The position numbers and the translations under genes were made by a program. From Thalassobacillus devorans (GTDB taxonomy: Bacteria > Bacillota > Bacilli > Bacillales > Halobacillaceae): DNA of 64,000 nt. Below the pieces are notes generated by a model. The model was given only the letters and a program-made list of their open reading frames with translations. It did no database searches and was not told where the DNA came from. How positions within the stretch are numbered: position 1 is the first letter of the stretch; each line of letters begins with the position of its first letter. Shown here piece by piece: positions 25,609 to 34,060 of the stretch. The stretch spans positions 397,384 through 461,383 of the forward strand of contig NZ_FXEH01000005.1 of the NCBI RefSeq assembly GCF_900176565.1, in the 5' to 3' direction.

Positions 25609-26760
25609 TTATCGTTCCTCCCTTATACTTTTTGTAAAGTGAATCGTTTCTATAAAACGCCTGCTTGCTCTATATAAGAGTTCCTTTCCATTATTCAATG
25701 CATCATCAAGTGACATAGCACCATCAACTATCGGTAGTACCAGCTCTAAACCTTCATCTTTCACCAGTGTCAAGTCACCTTCTATTTTTCCGGTAAAAGC
25801 TATGGCTGGAATATGATTTCTTTTGGCTAGGCGTGCAATCCCAATCGGAACTTTTCCATACAGTGACTGTGTGTCTAGCTTCCCCTCCCCGGTAATTACA
25901 AAGGAAGCTGACCGAATTTCATCCTCTAAATCACTCAATCTGGCCATCATTTCGAATCCGCTTTCAAAAGAGGGTTCAAGGAAAGATAACAGACTGAATC
26001 CAAACCCTCCGGCCGCACCGCTACCCTCTTCTTCCGTAAAATCCTTTCCAATGTGGCGAATAACTTGTTGCGCGTAACGGGCCATCCCTCGCTCGAAATG
26101 ATTGAGCTGGTCATTTTTAACTCCTTTTTGTGGACCGAATACGGCAACCGCTCCTTTTTCACCTAACAGCGGGTTGGTTACATCAGAGGCCACCATAAAT
26201 TCCACATTTTCTAATCTCTTATCTAACTTAGTAGAATCAATGGATGCGATTTGTGATAGAGTGCCACCTGAGGCACGGATTTCTTTTCCATTATCATCAA
26301 GAAATCGAACTCCTAAGGCTTCGAGGAAACCAGTACCGGCATCAACCGTGGCGCTTCCTCCGAGTCCGAGAATAATTCGTTCAGCACCTTTTTCCAGTGC
26401 TTCCTTGACAAGCTCCCCTGTTCCGTATGTAGAGGCATTTACAGGGTCCAGCTCTTTCTCCGTCAGCAGCGGTAAGCCTGAGGCAGCAGCAGTCTCCACC
26501 ACAGCTGTTTTCGATTTCGGTATCCAGCCAAATTCTGCATCTATCAGACGACCAATCGGATCATTTACCTGCTTTACCACCTTTTCTCCTTGAAGAGCGA
26601 TGGTAATAGCATCTACGGTGCCTTCGCCGCCATCGGCAACCGGGATCATAGAGATATCCAACATGGGGTCGACAGCTAATATCCCTTGCTTCATTTGTTC
26701 TGCTGCTTCCACACTTGTCATCGAACCTTTAAACGAATCTGGAGCTATAATAATTTTCAT
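25609..26760 (-). CDS. glxK: Glycerate 2-kinase (GarK/GlxK family)
   Basis: A 383-residue cytoplasmic kinase that phosphorylates glycerate with ATP to 2-phosphoglycerate (or 3-phosphoglycerate in some members), feeding glycolysis. Diagnostic blocks are MKIIIAPDSFKGSMTSVEAA at the start, IPVADGGEGTVDAI, LGLGGSATVDAGTGFLEALG and ITGEGKLDTQSLYGKVP. Length matches the family. The start is the ATG behind AGGATGATGTTC, and an ATG nine bases upstream lies within the ribosome site. It is the first gene of a three-gene operon with a symporter, next to a CdaR-type regulator as in classical glycerate/glucarate loci. Confidence 0.94.
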   Translation of the reverse strand: MKIIIAPDSFKGSMTSVEAAEQMKQGILAVDPMLDISMIPVADGGEGTVDAITIALQGEKVVKQVNDPIGRLIDAEFGWIPKSKTAVVETAAASGLPLLTEKELDPVNASTYGTGELVKEALEKGAERIILGLGGSATVDAGTGFLEALGVRFLDDNGKEIRASGGTLSQIASIDSTKLDKRLENVEFMVASDVTNPLLGEKGAVAVFGPQKGVKNDQLNHFERGMARYAQQVIRHIGKDFTEEEGSGAAGGFGFSLLSFLEPSFESGFEMMARLSDLEDEIRSASFVITGEGKLDTQSLYGKVPIGIARLAKRNHIPAIAFTGKIEGDLTLVKDEGLELVLPIVDGAMSLDDALNNGKELLYRASRRFIETIHFTKSIREER

Positions 26761-26809
26761 GAACATCATCCTATTTATTAGTTGGCTCTAATGATACTAA
26801 ACAGCCATT

Positions 26810-26849
26810 CCATAAACTATGGTATAGAGATTAAAAAAATTGTTTTCAA
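26810..26849 (-). promoter_or_regulatory. Promoter of the glycerate operon with overlapping palindrome
   Basis: On the minus strand TTGAAA, 17 bases, TATACC (26821-26849). The inverted repeat CCATAAACTATGG (26810-26822) overlaps the end of the -10 and the start site and is a candidate site for the CdaR-type regulator encoded next door. Confidence 0.55.
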
Positions 26850-26880
26850 ATCATCTTTTTTTGTTACAAATAACAAAAAA

Positions 26881-26909
26881 GAAACCCCTCATACGCATCG
26901 AAGGGCTTC
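26881..26909 (-). terminator. Terminator of the CdaR-type regulator gene
   Basis: On the minus strand GAAGCCC pairs with GGGTTTC (one G-U pair), followed by TTTTTT. Confidence 0.7.
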
Positions 26910-26912
26910 CGT

Positions 26913-28109
26913 TTAATCAGTATTCGCCTGTAGAAAAGCTAAAGCTACTTTCAATAAAACAGCATCACTCAATTTGCGCGGATCATAACCGAGTATTTCA
27001 TGTATTTTGTTAAGCCGGTATTGCAGCGTATTTTTATGAATGTAGAGCTGTTGTGATGCTTTCGAAATCGACCCATTTTCCCTGAAAAAGACGTCCAGTG
27101 TTTCCAAGTATTGTTGCTTCTTAGGAAAAAGGTCCGGTTGGAGAATCCGCTCGACAAAATCATTTCGGATCTCCTTGTCTAAATGATAGATAAAAGATTC
27201 CAATCCTAGCTGATCATAATAAAATAAACGCTTTTCGATAAAGTCAGCGCGACGCAGAGCCAAAGCAGCTTCCTCGGCAGACTTTTTCATCTCCCTGGGG
27301 GAGGTATACATACGACCAATTCCTGCAATCGAGTTGAAGTGGTGGTTAGTCTTAATGGCAGCCTGTATTTTATTTAATCGATAAGTAATTTTTTCTTTCC
27401 TTTTATGAAGAGGCAATTCTTCGTCCGTGGCAAGCAACAGGGTATATTTGGTACTTCCTGAGGGAACGGTGACATGTTCACTTTTTTCCGGAAAATGATC
27501 CTGTATGACTGACAGGATATCGCGGCGGGCACGCTGTACCTCCAATTCCCCCTTCACATTTGCATGGTGGCTTTTCAACTTTTGGTAAATCCAGTCATTG
27601 AAACCGGTCAAATCCAGAATCACAGCTACTCTTGGGAGATGAATATTGATTCCCATAATCCAGCCACGCGAGGCGAATAATTTATCATCCTCCCAATCAC
27701 CGGTAATCCATTCCTCGATATACGATTGCTTGGCGCGACTTTCTAATTCAATTTGTTCTTCCAGATAGGCTTCTTTAACGAGAACTTCCGTCATTTTTTG
27801 GATAATTTCGGCTATATGTCCAACACTGCTCGGTTCACCTGTCACTCCAATAACCCCAACTACTTGATTATGTAAAAAAACAGGCAGATTGATGCCATTC
27901 TTGGTCCCCTCTAGCATAGTATCCTCTGAAATGATCACTTTTGCTTTGGAAGCAATGACATTCCTGGCCCCCTCATGAAAATCACCGATTCGCCTGTCAT
28001 CAACGCTTGCGATGATTTTGCCTTCTTCATTCATAAAATTAATATTAAAATCCGTTACTTTACTCATTTCATCTACGATAGATTGCGCAACTTGGGAAGA
28101 AATAATCAT
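26913..28109 (-). CDS. CdaR-family sugar-diacid/glycerate regulator
   Basis: A 398-residue transcription factor. The N-terminal diacid-recognition domain (residues 1-135: SSQVAQSIVDEMSKVTDFNI, NEEGKIIAS, NQVVGVIGVTGEPSSV) precedes a GGDEF-like middle region and a PucR-type C-terminal helix-turn-helix (GSISKASQQLYIHKNTLQYR, near residues 345-364). CdaR of E. coli activates garPLRK for glucarate, galactarate and glycerate. Here the neighbour operon encodes glycerate kinase and a symporter, so activation of that operon by glycerate is likely. It is transcribed in the same direction but separated by a terminator. The start has only a weak ribosome site (AGGATG...). Confidence 0.9.
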   Translation of the reverse strand: MIISSQVAQSIVDEMSKVTDFNINFMNEEGKIIASVDDRRIGDFHEGARNVIASKAKVIISEDTMLEGTKNGINLPVFLHNQVVGVIGVTGEPSSVGHIAEIIQKMTEVLVKEAYLEEQIELESRAKQSYIEEWITGDWEDDKLFASRGWIMGINIHLPRVAVILDLTGFNDWIYQKLKSHHANVKGELEVQRARRDILSVIQDHFPEKSEHVTVPSGSTKYTLLLATDEELPLHKRKEKITYRLNKIQAAIKTNHHFNSIAGIGRMYTSPREMKKSAEEAALALRRADFIEKRLFYYDQLGLESFIYHLDKEIRNDFVERILQPDLFPKKQQYLETLDVFFRENGSISKASQQLYIHKNTLQYRLNKIHEILGYDPRKLSDAVLLKVALAFLQANTD

Positions 28110-28286
28110 TGGTTCACATCCTGATGTATTAATAGCAGTTTAAGTATATCAAAATTAGTTACTCACCTGAGATAAAATTCATCACACAGACAAGTTTATC
28201 CACCACAGGAAAAGTTTACCAACAAACGCCCTTGGTGTTTATTTTTGCAAATACATACATCTACAATCCTTTCACTGTGAAACCCC

Positions 28287-28315
28287 TTTCAAAGCGAATT
28301 TCAAGCGGTTATAAT
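28287..28315 (+). promoter_or_regulatory. Promoter of the PRD regulator-PTS operon
   Basis: TTTCAA, 17 bases, TATAAT, 84 bases before the start codon. The -10 is perfect and the -35 weak, which fits an activated or low-level promoter. Confidence 0.6.
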
Positions 28316-28398
28316 AGTAACCATAAGATGATCATCTTGAATATCTGTTACAATTTGCAAATTTAAATGGAATAATCCTAACCCGGGAGGATTAACCG

Positions 28399-30510
28399 AT
28401 GGTATTAGATGAGCGAAGAGCTTCTATATTAAAACTGTTCTTTGAAACAGAATCCCCTATACCCACCAGTAGTCTCGAAAAGAAACTGGGTGTATCGCAA
28501 CGTACGATCTATTACGATATCCAGCAAATTAATAATTGGCTGGAGCAACAGGGGATCGAAAGTATTAAGAGGAAGCACGGAGCTGGTTTCTACCTTACAG
28601 AAGAAGCTCGTACGAAGCTTCCTCACCAGGCACAATGGTCTGATGAATGGGGCTACCAGTATTCTCAGGAAGAACGGAGAATACTCCTAATGATTTATCT
28701 GCTTACAGCAAAAGGTCCATCCTCTATGAAGATGTTCATTGAACTGGTACATGCAAGCAGAGGAACGATCGTTAAAGATTTAAAGCAGATCAAGAAGCAT
28801 TTTGCAAAGCATTCTATTCAATTAGACTATCAGCCTAACAAAGGTTATGTGATAACTGGGCAAGAGACCGCGAAACGCGAGATTCTTTCAGATTTAGTAG
28901 CAGAAGTATATGTGAAGCAGGAAGCTGAGGTGCTTAAAGAGCAGGTGCATCATTTACTTCTTTCCCATGGTGAATCTGCTGATCAGGATACTGAATTGCA
29001 GGAACGCATCAAAAATCATCTATATGAAATGGAAGAGTTGCTGCACCTGACTTTCACGGAAGAAACCGTCGAATTACTGTCGATTCAAATTCTGATCACA
29101 TTAAAGCGGCTGGATACCGCTCCTTCTCTGAAGGTTGATGAAGAAGAAAAAGAAGTATTGCGAACGACCAAGGCTTTTCAAGTGGCGAAGGAAATGATCG
29201 AGAAACTGCACGCGAAAGATACTAGCAGCATTCCTGAAGATGAAATTTGTTTCATCGCCATGAACATTCTTGGTGCCAAAGTACACCGAGATGATTTTTC
29301 AAGTGATAGTGAGAAGGAGCTCGAGGGTCTTCGAAATGTAGTGAAACGCATGATCAACGATTTCCAGGCGCATGCATGTATTATTTTCGACGACCGGGAA
29401 GGGCTGGAGGATAACCTCATCGCTCATATCAAACCCACCTATTACCGCTTGAAATATGGAGTGAAAATAGCAAATGAGCTGGCAGAGTCTATCCAGGAAA
29501 ATTACAGTGAACTAATCCATCTGACAAGAAAAGTGATGATCCACCTGGAGTATTTTGTTGGAGTTGAAATCCCTGAGGAAGAAATCGCCTATATCGCGCT
29601 GCATTTTGGTGGTTGGTTAAAAAGAGAGAAAAAACATGTCCCTGCTGACCACCAGGCGATCATCGTTTGTGAAAACGGTATTGGTACTTCTAATATGCTG
29701 AAATCACAATTAGAAAACTTGCTCTCGGGGATAAAAATCACGCAAACATGCTCCATGAGAGAATTCGAGTCACAAAAAGATGCACTGGATGTCGATATCA
29801 TTTTTTCAACGAATTTCATAAAGGAAAAAGATATTCCAGTCATCCACGTCCCTGCGATTCTCTCCAATACAGACAAAGAATTTGTCATGCAAGAGTTGAA
29901 CAAGCATCTTTCTTATCAAGGCAAACAAAGAAATAAAGCTGAAAAACTGATTGCTATCATCGAGCGTCATGCCACCATTCATGATCGCGACCGGCTTCTG
30001 CAAGATTTAGAAGGATATGCACCAAAGAATTCAAGTGCTGGAAAGGAGCGTCATTCTCCCGTGTTACAGGAACTATTGACCTCAGATACGATACAGTTTA
30101 AAGACAAAGCCTCCGATTGGATGCAAGCTATAAAAATAGCTGCCCAACCGCTGGTAGATAAAAATTTCATCCATGCCAGCTACGTGGATGCCATGATTGA
30201 AAATGTAAATGAATTTGGCCCGTATATTGTCATTGCCCCCAAAATCGCTATCCCTCACGCACGTCCTGAAGCGGGAGTTGAACGATTAGGGATGAGCTTA
30301 CTCAAGCTGGAAGAACCGGTTGGTTTTTCTGAACAAGAAAAACACCAGGCGAACCTTGTCATTGTGTTAGCAGCTATTGACAATGAAACGCACCTGAAAG
30401 CTTTATCCCAGCTGACAACCATGCTGTCAGAGGATGGAAACATCGACAAAATTTTAAATTCCCAAGATAAAAATGAAATCACTGATTTAATAGAAACTTA
30501 CTCACACTAA
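28399..30510 (+). CDS. PRD-containing BglG/MtlR-type transcriptional regulator with EIIB-like and EIIA domains
   Basis: A 703-residue regulator. It has N-terminal DeoR/Mga-type helix-turn-helix regions (SSLEKKLGVSQRTIYYDIQQ, residues 18-37, and a second near 115-140), two PTS regulation domains (about 190-290 and 300-405, with RLKYGVKIANEL and EIAYIALHFGGWLKR), an EIIB-Gat-like domain with cysteine in VCENGIGTSN (near residue 423) and a C-terminal EIIA-Fru/Mtl domain with histidine in IAIPHARPEAG (near residue 620). PTS phosphorylation of these sites would set its activity. It heads an operon with ascorbate-type EIIB and EIIC and no separate EIIA gene. GGGAGGATTAACCG precedes the ATG. Confidence 0.92.
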   Translation: MVLDERRASILKLFFETESPIPTSSLEKKLGVSQRTIYYDIQQINNWLEQQGIESIKRKHGAGFYLTEEARTKLPHQAQWSDEWGYQYSQEERRILLMIYLLTAKGPSSMKMFIELVHASRGTIVKDLKQIKKHFAKHSIQLDYQPNKGYVITGQETAKREILSDLVAEVYVKQEAEVLKEQVHHLLLSHGESADQDTELQERIKNHLYEMEELLHLTFTEETVELLSIQILITLKRLDTAPSLKVDEEEKEVLRTTKAFQVAKEMIEKLHAKDTSSIPEDEICFIAMNILGAKVHRDDFSSDSEKELEGLRNVVKRMINDFQAHACIIFDDREGLEDNLIAHIKPTYYRLKYGVKIANELAESIQENYSELIHLTRKVMIHLEYFVGVEIPEEEIAYIALHFGGWLKREKKHVPADHQAIIVCENGIGTSNMLKSQLENLLSGIKITQTCSMREFESQKDALDVDIIFSTNFIKEKDIPVIHVPAILSNTDKEFVMQELNKHLSYQGKQRNKAEKLIAIIERHATIHDRDRLLQDLEGYAPKNSSAGKERHSPVLQELLTSDTIQFKDKASDWMQAIKIAAQPLVDKNFIHASYVDAMIENVNEFGPYIVIAPKIAIPHARPEAGVERLGMSLLKLEEPVGFSEQEKHQANLVIVLAAIDNETHLKALSQLTTMLSEDGNIDKILNSQDKNEITDLIETYSH

Positions 30511-30523
30511 GGAGGAACTAAAA

Positions 30524-30790
30524 ATGAAAAAAGTACTAGTAGTATGTGGTAATGGATTAGGAAGTAGTATGATCGTAGAAATGAACGTAAAGAGCATTTT
30601 GCAGGAGATGGGGAAGGAAGCAGAAGTATCTCATACGGACCTTTCAAGCGCAAAGTCTGAGCAAGCGGACCTTTACCTGGGTTCAGAAGATATCGTCGGA
30701 AGCCTCGAAGATGGACAAAAAAATGTCGTCAAATTACAAAATTTAATGGATAAAAATGAACTTCGCGAAGCACTAACCAACAACCTGTAA
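30524..30790 (+). CDS. ulaB: PTS EIIB component, ascorbate/SgaB type
   Basis: An 88-residue cytoplasmic phosphotransfer protein. The phosphoryl-accepting Cys8 sits in KVLVVCGNGLGSSMI, the hallmark of the L-ascorbate (Ula/Sga) EIIB family. It receives phosphate from an EIIA and hands it to the substrate during import by the EIIC encoded next. It starts 14 bases after the regulator stop, behind AAGGAGGAACTAAAA. Substrate is tentative, since Sga-type EIIBs also occur in systems for other sugar acids or pentitols. Confidence 0.85.
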   Translation: MKKVLVVCGNGLGSSMIVEMNVKSILQEMGKEAEVSHTDLSSAKSEQADLYLGSEDIVGSLEDGQKNVVKLQNLMDKNELREALTNNL

Positions 30791-30829
30791 AACAGCACGA
30801 ATCAAACATTTTGAGGAGGGAATTAACAA

Positions 30830-32194
30830 ATGGTCGATTTAATTATGGTGGATATATTAGGTACCCCTTCCATTCTGGTCGGTCTATTCGCCCTGATCGG
30901 ACTGCTTATACAGAGAAAAAACATTGCAGATGTCGTGTCAGGAACATTAAAGACCGTGATGGGTTTTGTCATCCTCGGTGCCGGTGCTAACGTACTTGTC
31001 GGCTCCCTGGAACAATTCAGCAGCATGTTCGACGAAGCCTTCAGTGTCGGAGGAGTAATCCCTAATAATGAAGCTATTGTAGCACTGGCTCAGGAAAGCT
31101 TTGGAACCGAAACAGCGATGATCATGCTGTTTGGTATGGTAGTAAATATTGTGTTAGCCCGTTTGACACCATTTAAATATATCTTCTTGACTGGCCACCA
31201 TACGATGTTCATGGCTTGTATGATTGCCGTCATCTTAGTCACTGGCGGTATTACCGGACCAACGATGATCATTGTCGGATCTATCATTCTTGGTGCATTG
31301 ATGGTACTGTCTCCGGCTATGCTCCAGCCATTTACCCGGAAAATTACCGGATCTGATGATTTTGCTGTCGGTCACTTCGGCTCATTCGGCTATTTCGTTT
31401 CAGCGGCTGTTGGTAAAGCCGTTGGTAAAGGATCACGTTCTACAGAAGAAATCAAAGTTCCTAAATCACTTGGGTTCTTGCGCGATACTTCGGTATCCGT
31501 TTCATTGACAATGGTTATTCTCTTCTTTGTCGTAGCAGGAGCTGCCGGTCCAGCATTCATTGAAGCAGAACTAAGCGGCGGACAAAACTTTCTAGTATTC
31601 GCCCTTATTCAAGGGATCACCTTTGCAGCCGGTGTTTACATCATCCTTGCTGGTGTCCGTATGTTACTGGCTGAAATTGTCCCGGCATTTAAAGGAATCG
31701 CAGATAAAGTCGTACCAAACGCAAAACCAGCACTAGACTGTCCGGCAGTCTTCCCATTCGCAAGTAACGCCGTGATTATCGGATTCTTAACCAGCTTTAT
31801 CGCAGGACTTGTCTCCATGTTCTTATTGCCGGTATTCGGATTGAAAGTAATCGTGCCAGGCCTTGTCCCGCACTTCTTCACCGGGGCAGCAGCTGGTGTC
31901 TTCGGGAATGCTACCGGCGGCCGACGCGGGGCGATATTTGGTTCAGCGGCAAACGGTGTCCTGATCAGCTTCCTGCCAGCTCTGCTGTTACCAGTACTCG
32001 GAACACTCGGATTCGAAGGAACCACATTTGGAGACTCTGACTTCGGTGTAGTTGGAATTGTACTTGGAAACCTGATTAATTTCATCCAATCTAATATATT
32101 CTTTATCCTGGCCACGTTTGTCATTCTAGCCATCCTCTTTCTTCTCGGCTGGAAAAACAAACCCACGATCGATGGCTCGGACAAAGCAGCATAA
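30830..32194 (+). CDS. ulaA: PTS EIIC component, ascorbate/SgaT type
   Basis: A 454-residue membrane permease of the UlaA/SgaT family: DILGTPSILVGLFALIGLLI at the start, MGFVILGAGANVLVGSLEQF, VFPFASNAVIIGFLTSF and VPHFFTGAAAGVFGNATGG, with about ten to eleven helices. With the upstream EIIB it would import and phosphorylate L-ascorbate or a related acidic sugar. The genes for ascorbate-6-phosphate breakdown (ulaDEFG/ulaG) are absent here, so the substrate name is provisional. GAGGAGGGAATTAACAA precedes the ATG. A perfect bidirectional terminator follows directly. Confidence 0.87.
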   Translation: MVDLIMVDILGTPSILVGLFALIGLLIQRKNIADVVSGTLKTVMGFVILGAGANVLVGSLEQFSSMFDEAFSVGGVIPNNEAIVALAQESFGTETAMIMLFGMVVNIVLARLTPFKYIFLTGHHTMFMACMIAVILVTGGITGPTMIIVGSIILGALMVLSPAMLQPFTRKITGSDDFAVGHFGSFGYFVSAAVGKAVGKGSRSTEEIKVPKSLGFLRDTSVSVSLTMVILFFVVAGAAGPAFIEAELSGGQNFLVFALIQGITFAAGVYIILAGVRMLLAEIVPAFKGIADKVVPNAKPALDCPAVFPFASNAVIIGFLTSFIAGLVSMFLLPVFGLKVIVPGLVPHFFTGAAAGVFGNATGGRRGAIFGSAANGVLISFLPALLLPVLGTLGFEGTTFGDSDFGVVGIVLGNLINFIQSNIFFILATFVILAILFLLGWKNKPTIDGSDKAA

Positions 32195-32203
32195 ATAAAA
32201 AGT

Positions 32204-32247
32204 AACACCCCGGAGCCCTCCAAAATTTGGAGGGCTCCGGGGGTGTT
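32204..32247. terminator. Recurrent GC-rich hairpin, bidirectional terminator
   Basis: AACACCCCGGAGCCCTCC pairs throughout with GGAGGGCTCCGG-GGGTGTT (one bulged G), then TTTTT. It separates the rightward PTS operon from the leftward nitrilase gene. It is one of the best-preserved copies of the family. Confidence 0.9.
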
Positions 32248-32255
32248 TTTCTTAT

Positions 32256-33053
32256 TTATTTTTCTTTTTTATATAAATGGGGCACTCTGCTTGTAAAGAT
32301 AGGTACTTCTTTCCTTACTGATTTTACCCTTTCTAAATCTAATTCTAAAGAAAGCGATTCCACTTCTTCAACAGATCCCTCGGCTAACACATCGCCCCAT
32401 GGATTGATGACCATCGAGGTGCCGGCAAAATCCACACCATCATAAGAACCGATCCGGTTACTGGAGCAGACGTACATTTGGTTCTCAATGGCACGCGCCA
32501 TTTGAAGGGTGCGCCAGTGATCTCTTCTTGCCAGCGGCCACTCGGCTACAATAATGAGTACTTGAGCTCCTTCTAGTGCAAGAGAGCGAATCAATTCCGG
32601 GAAGCGCAAATCATAACAAATGATCAAACCCATTTTCAGGCCATCCAGTTCAAAAACCTCTGCAGGTTTCTGCCCGCCAGCGAGGAACTTTTCCTCCTTC
32701 AGCATGGGAACGAGGTGGACTTTGTCATAGTTATAAACCTCTTCCCCATTGGAATCAATCACATAAGCAGAATTGTAGATCCCACCCTCTTTTTTGTTAG
32801 CAATAGAACCTGCGACGATGTTCACTTCATGCTGCCTCGCCAGGCCTTTGATGAATGGGATAGTCGGTTCACCGTCAACGTCTGCATATTCGTCGAGTTC
32901 CGGCAAGGTGTAAGCGGTCGTCCACATTTCCGGGAGAATGATTGTATCCGGGTTATTTTCTTCGACTTCTTTCTGTATCAACTCTTTTACTTTTATCCGG
33001 TTTGCCTCTGGATCACCTGGTACGATGTCCATTTGAATGATGGAAAACTTCAT
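32256..33053 (-). CDS. Carbon-nitrogen hydrolase (nitrilase superfamily, Nit2/omega-amidase-like)
   Basis: A 265-residue hydrolase with the full catalytic triad of the superfamily: Glu42 (ILPEMWTTAY), Lys111 (NYDKVHLVPML) and Cys146 (LIICYDLRFPE). The Nit2-like flavour suggests hydrolysis of alpha-keto-acid amides such as 2-oxoglutaramate or the 4-methylthio-2-oxobutyrate route amide, as for B. subtilis MtnU, though MtnU lies in a methionine-salvage locus and no such genes are here. Cytoplasmic, no signal peptide. GGAAGGGAGCAAGGCCAC precedes the ATG. It sits between two copies of the recurrent hairpin terminator and so appears to be monocistronic. Confidence 0.88.
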   Translation of the reverse strand: MKFSIIQMDIVPGDPEANRIKVKELIQKEVEENNPDTIILPEMWTTAYTLPELDEYADVDGEPTIPFIKGLARQHEVNIVAGSIANKKEGGIYNSAYVIDSNGEEVYNYDKVHLVPMLKEEKFLAGGQKPAEVFELDGLKMGLIICYDLRFPELIRSLALEGAQVLIIVAEWPLARRDHWRTLQMARAIENQMYVCSSNRIGSYDGVDFAGTSMVINPWGDVLAEGSVEEVESLSLELDLERVKSVRKEVPIFTSRVPHLYKKEK

Positions 33054-33135
33054 GTGGCCTTGCTCCCTTCCTACTATATGTAAATTAACTTGTTATTTCT
33101 AATTGTATCATGAAATTTTTTATTCTATTAACTAA

Positions 33136-33174
33136 CACCCCGGAGCCCTCCAAATTTTGGAGGGCTCCGGGGTG
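33136..33174. terminator. Recurrent GC-rich hairpin, perfect 16-bp stem
   Basis: CACCCCGGAGCCCTCC and GGAGGGCTCCGGGGTG pair without mismatch around AAATTTT. It lies 18 bases after the stop of the second ATP-grasp gene and would end the three-gene operon. Confidence 0.88.
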
Positions 33175-33192
33175 GAATTACTGGGAATTACT

Positions 33193-34056
33193 TCAATTAG
33201 TTAAAACATTGTAAATATATTCCACGAAAAGGTAAGTGATATCAATGTCAGTAAGTTGATAGAGGGATCGCGTCCCTACAACATCTTCCACTTCATTTAG
33301 AATAAGCGAACCATCCGAATCAAATAAAAAGTCAATACCAATAAAATCAGCGTCTAATTTTTCAGCTATTTTATGCACTAACTTTTTCTCTTCCTGGTTC
33401 AAATCATAAAGTTCGGCGGTTCCACCTATAGAGAGATTAGCTTTGAAGTCTTGCTTATTAGTGCGAAGAACTGCAGCAATGATCTCCTCACCTAACACAT
33501 ATACTCGCAAGTCTTTTCCAATAACTGGAGCCAATTTCTGTACGATTAATTGCTGGTAAGAATGAAATTTAAGCAGTACATTTTGTAACTCACCTTCATT
33601 AGCAGCCAGGTGAACTTGACTGCCTCCATGACCTTCCACGCATTTTACTACAACCGGATATGGAAAGAATGTGGCGTTCTTTCCGCATTCTTTTACGTTC
33701 ATGAAATAGGATTCCATCATTGGAATTCCGAAGCTTGCGAAATATTGATGGGTAATTGCTTTGTTGTTTCCGATTTCAGATACAAACGATTTATTGAATA
33801 CCCGAATGCCAAGATACTCTAATTGTTTACTCAAAAAAGAATCCCGGCTTCTCATAATAACAAAGTCAGGTAACTCCACTTCTACCCCTTCATATGTAAC
33901 TAAGTACCGATTACTTTTTATGCCAAGGAGAAAGTTCTCCTTAACCATTGAGGTTAAGGACATATCCAATTTCCCTGCATTTTGAATAAGGGCATTCTTA
34001 AAGAAGTGATTGCGCTTCAAATCCTTCTCATCATAAATAATCCAACCATTGTACAT
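33193..34056 (-). CDS. RimK-like ATP-grasp ligase, copy B
   Basis: A 287-residue ATP-grasp protein of the RimK/LysX type, which joins an amino acid to a carboxylate with ATP. Visible blocks are YPVVVKCVEGHGGSQVHL (ATP-binding lysine and glycine loop), GKDLRVYVLGEEIIAAVLR, NLSIGGTAELYDL and LDADFIGIDFLFDSDG. At the metal site it reads LNEVEDVVGTRS, where its neighbour and the family have E-x-N, so the usual Asn ligand is missing and activity or metal use may differ. It starts 4 bases after its paralogue's stop, with the ribosome site inside that gene. It probably arose by tandem duplication. The substrate is unknown. Confidence 0.82.
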   Translation of the reverse strand: MYNGWIIYDEKDLKRNHFFKNALIQNAGKLDMSLTSMVKENFLLGIKSNRYLVTYEGVEVELPDFVIMRSRDSFLSKQLEYLGIRVFNKSFVSEIGNNKAITHQYFASFGIPMMESYFMNVKECGKNATFFPYPVVVKCVEGHGGSQVHLAANEGELQNVLLKFHSYQQLIVQKLAPVIGKDLRVYVLGEEIIAAVLRTNKQDFKANLSIGGTAELYDLNQEEKKLVHKIAEKLDADFIGIDFLFDSDGSLILNEVEDVVGTRSLYQLTDIDITYLFVEYIYNVLTN

Positions 34057-34060
34057 AAGC

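Noticed and set aside
28110-28398. CRISPR or toxin-antitoxin elements in this or other intergenic regions
   Set aside because: No regularly spaced repeats and no paired small genes of that kind were found anywhere in the window.
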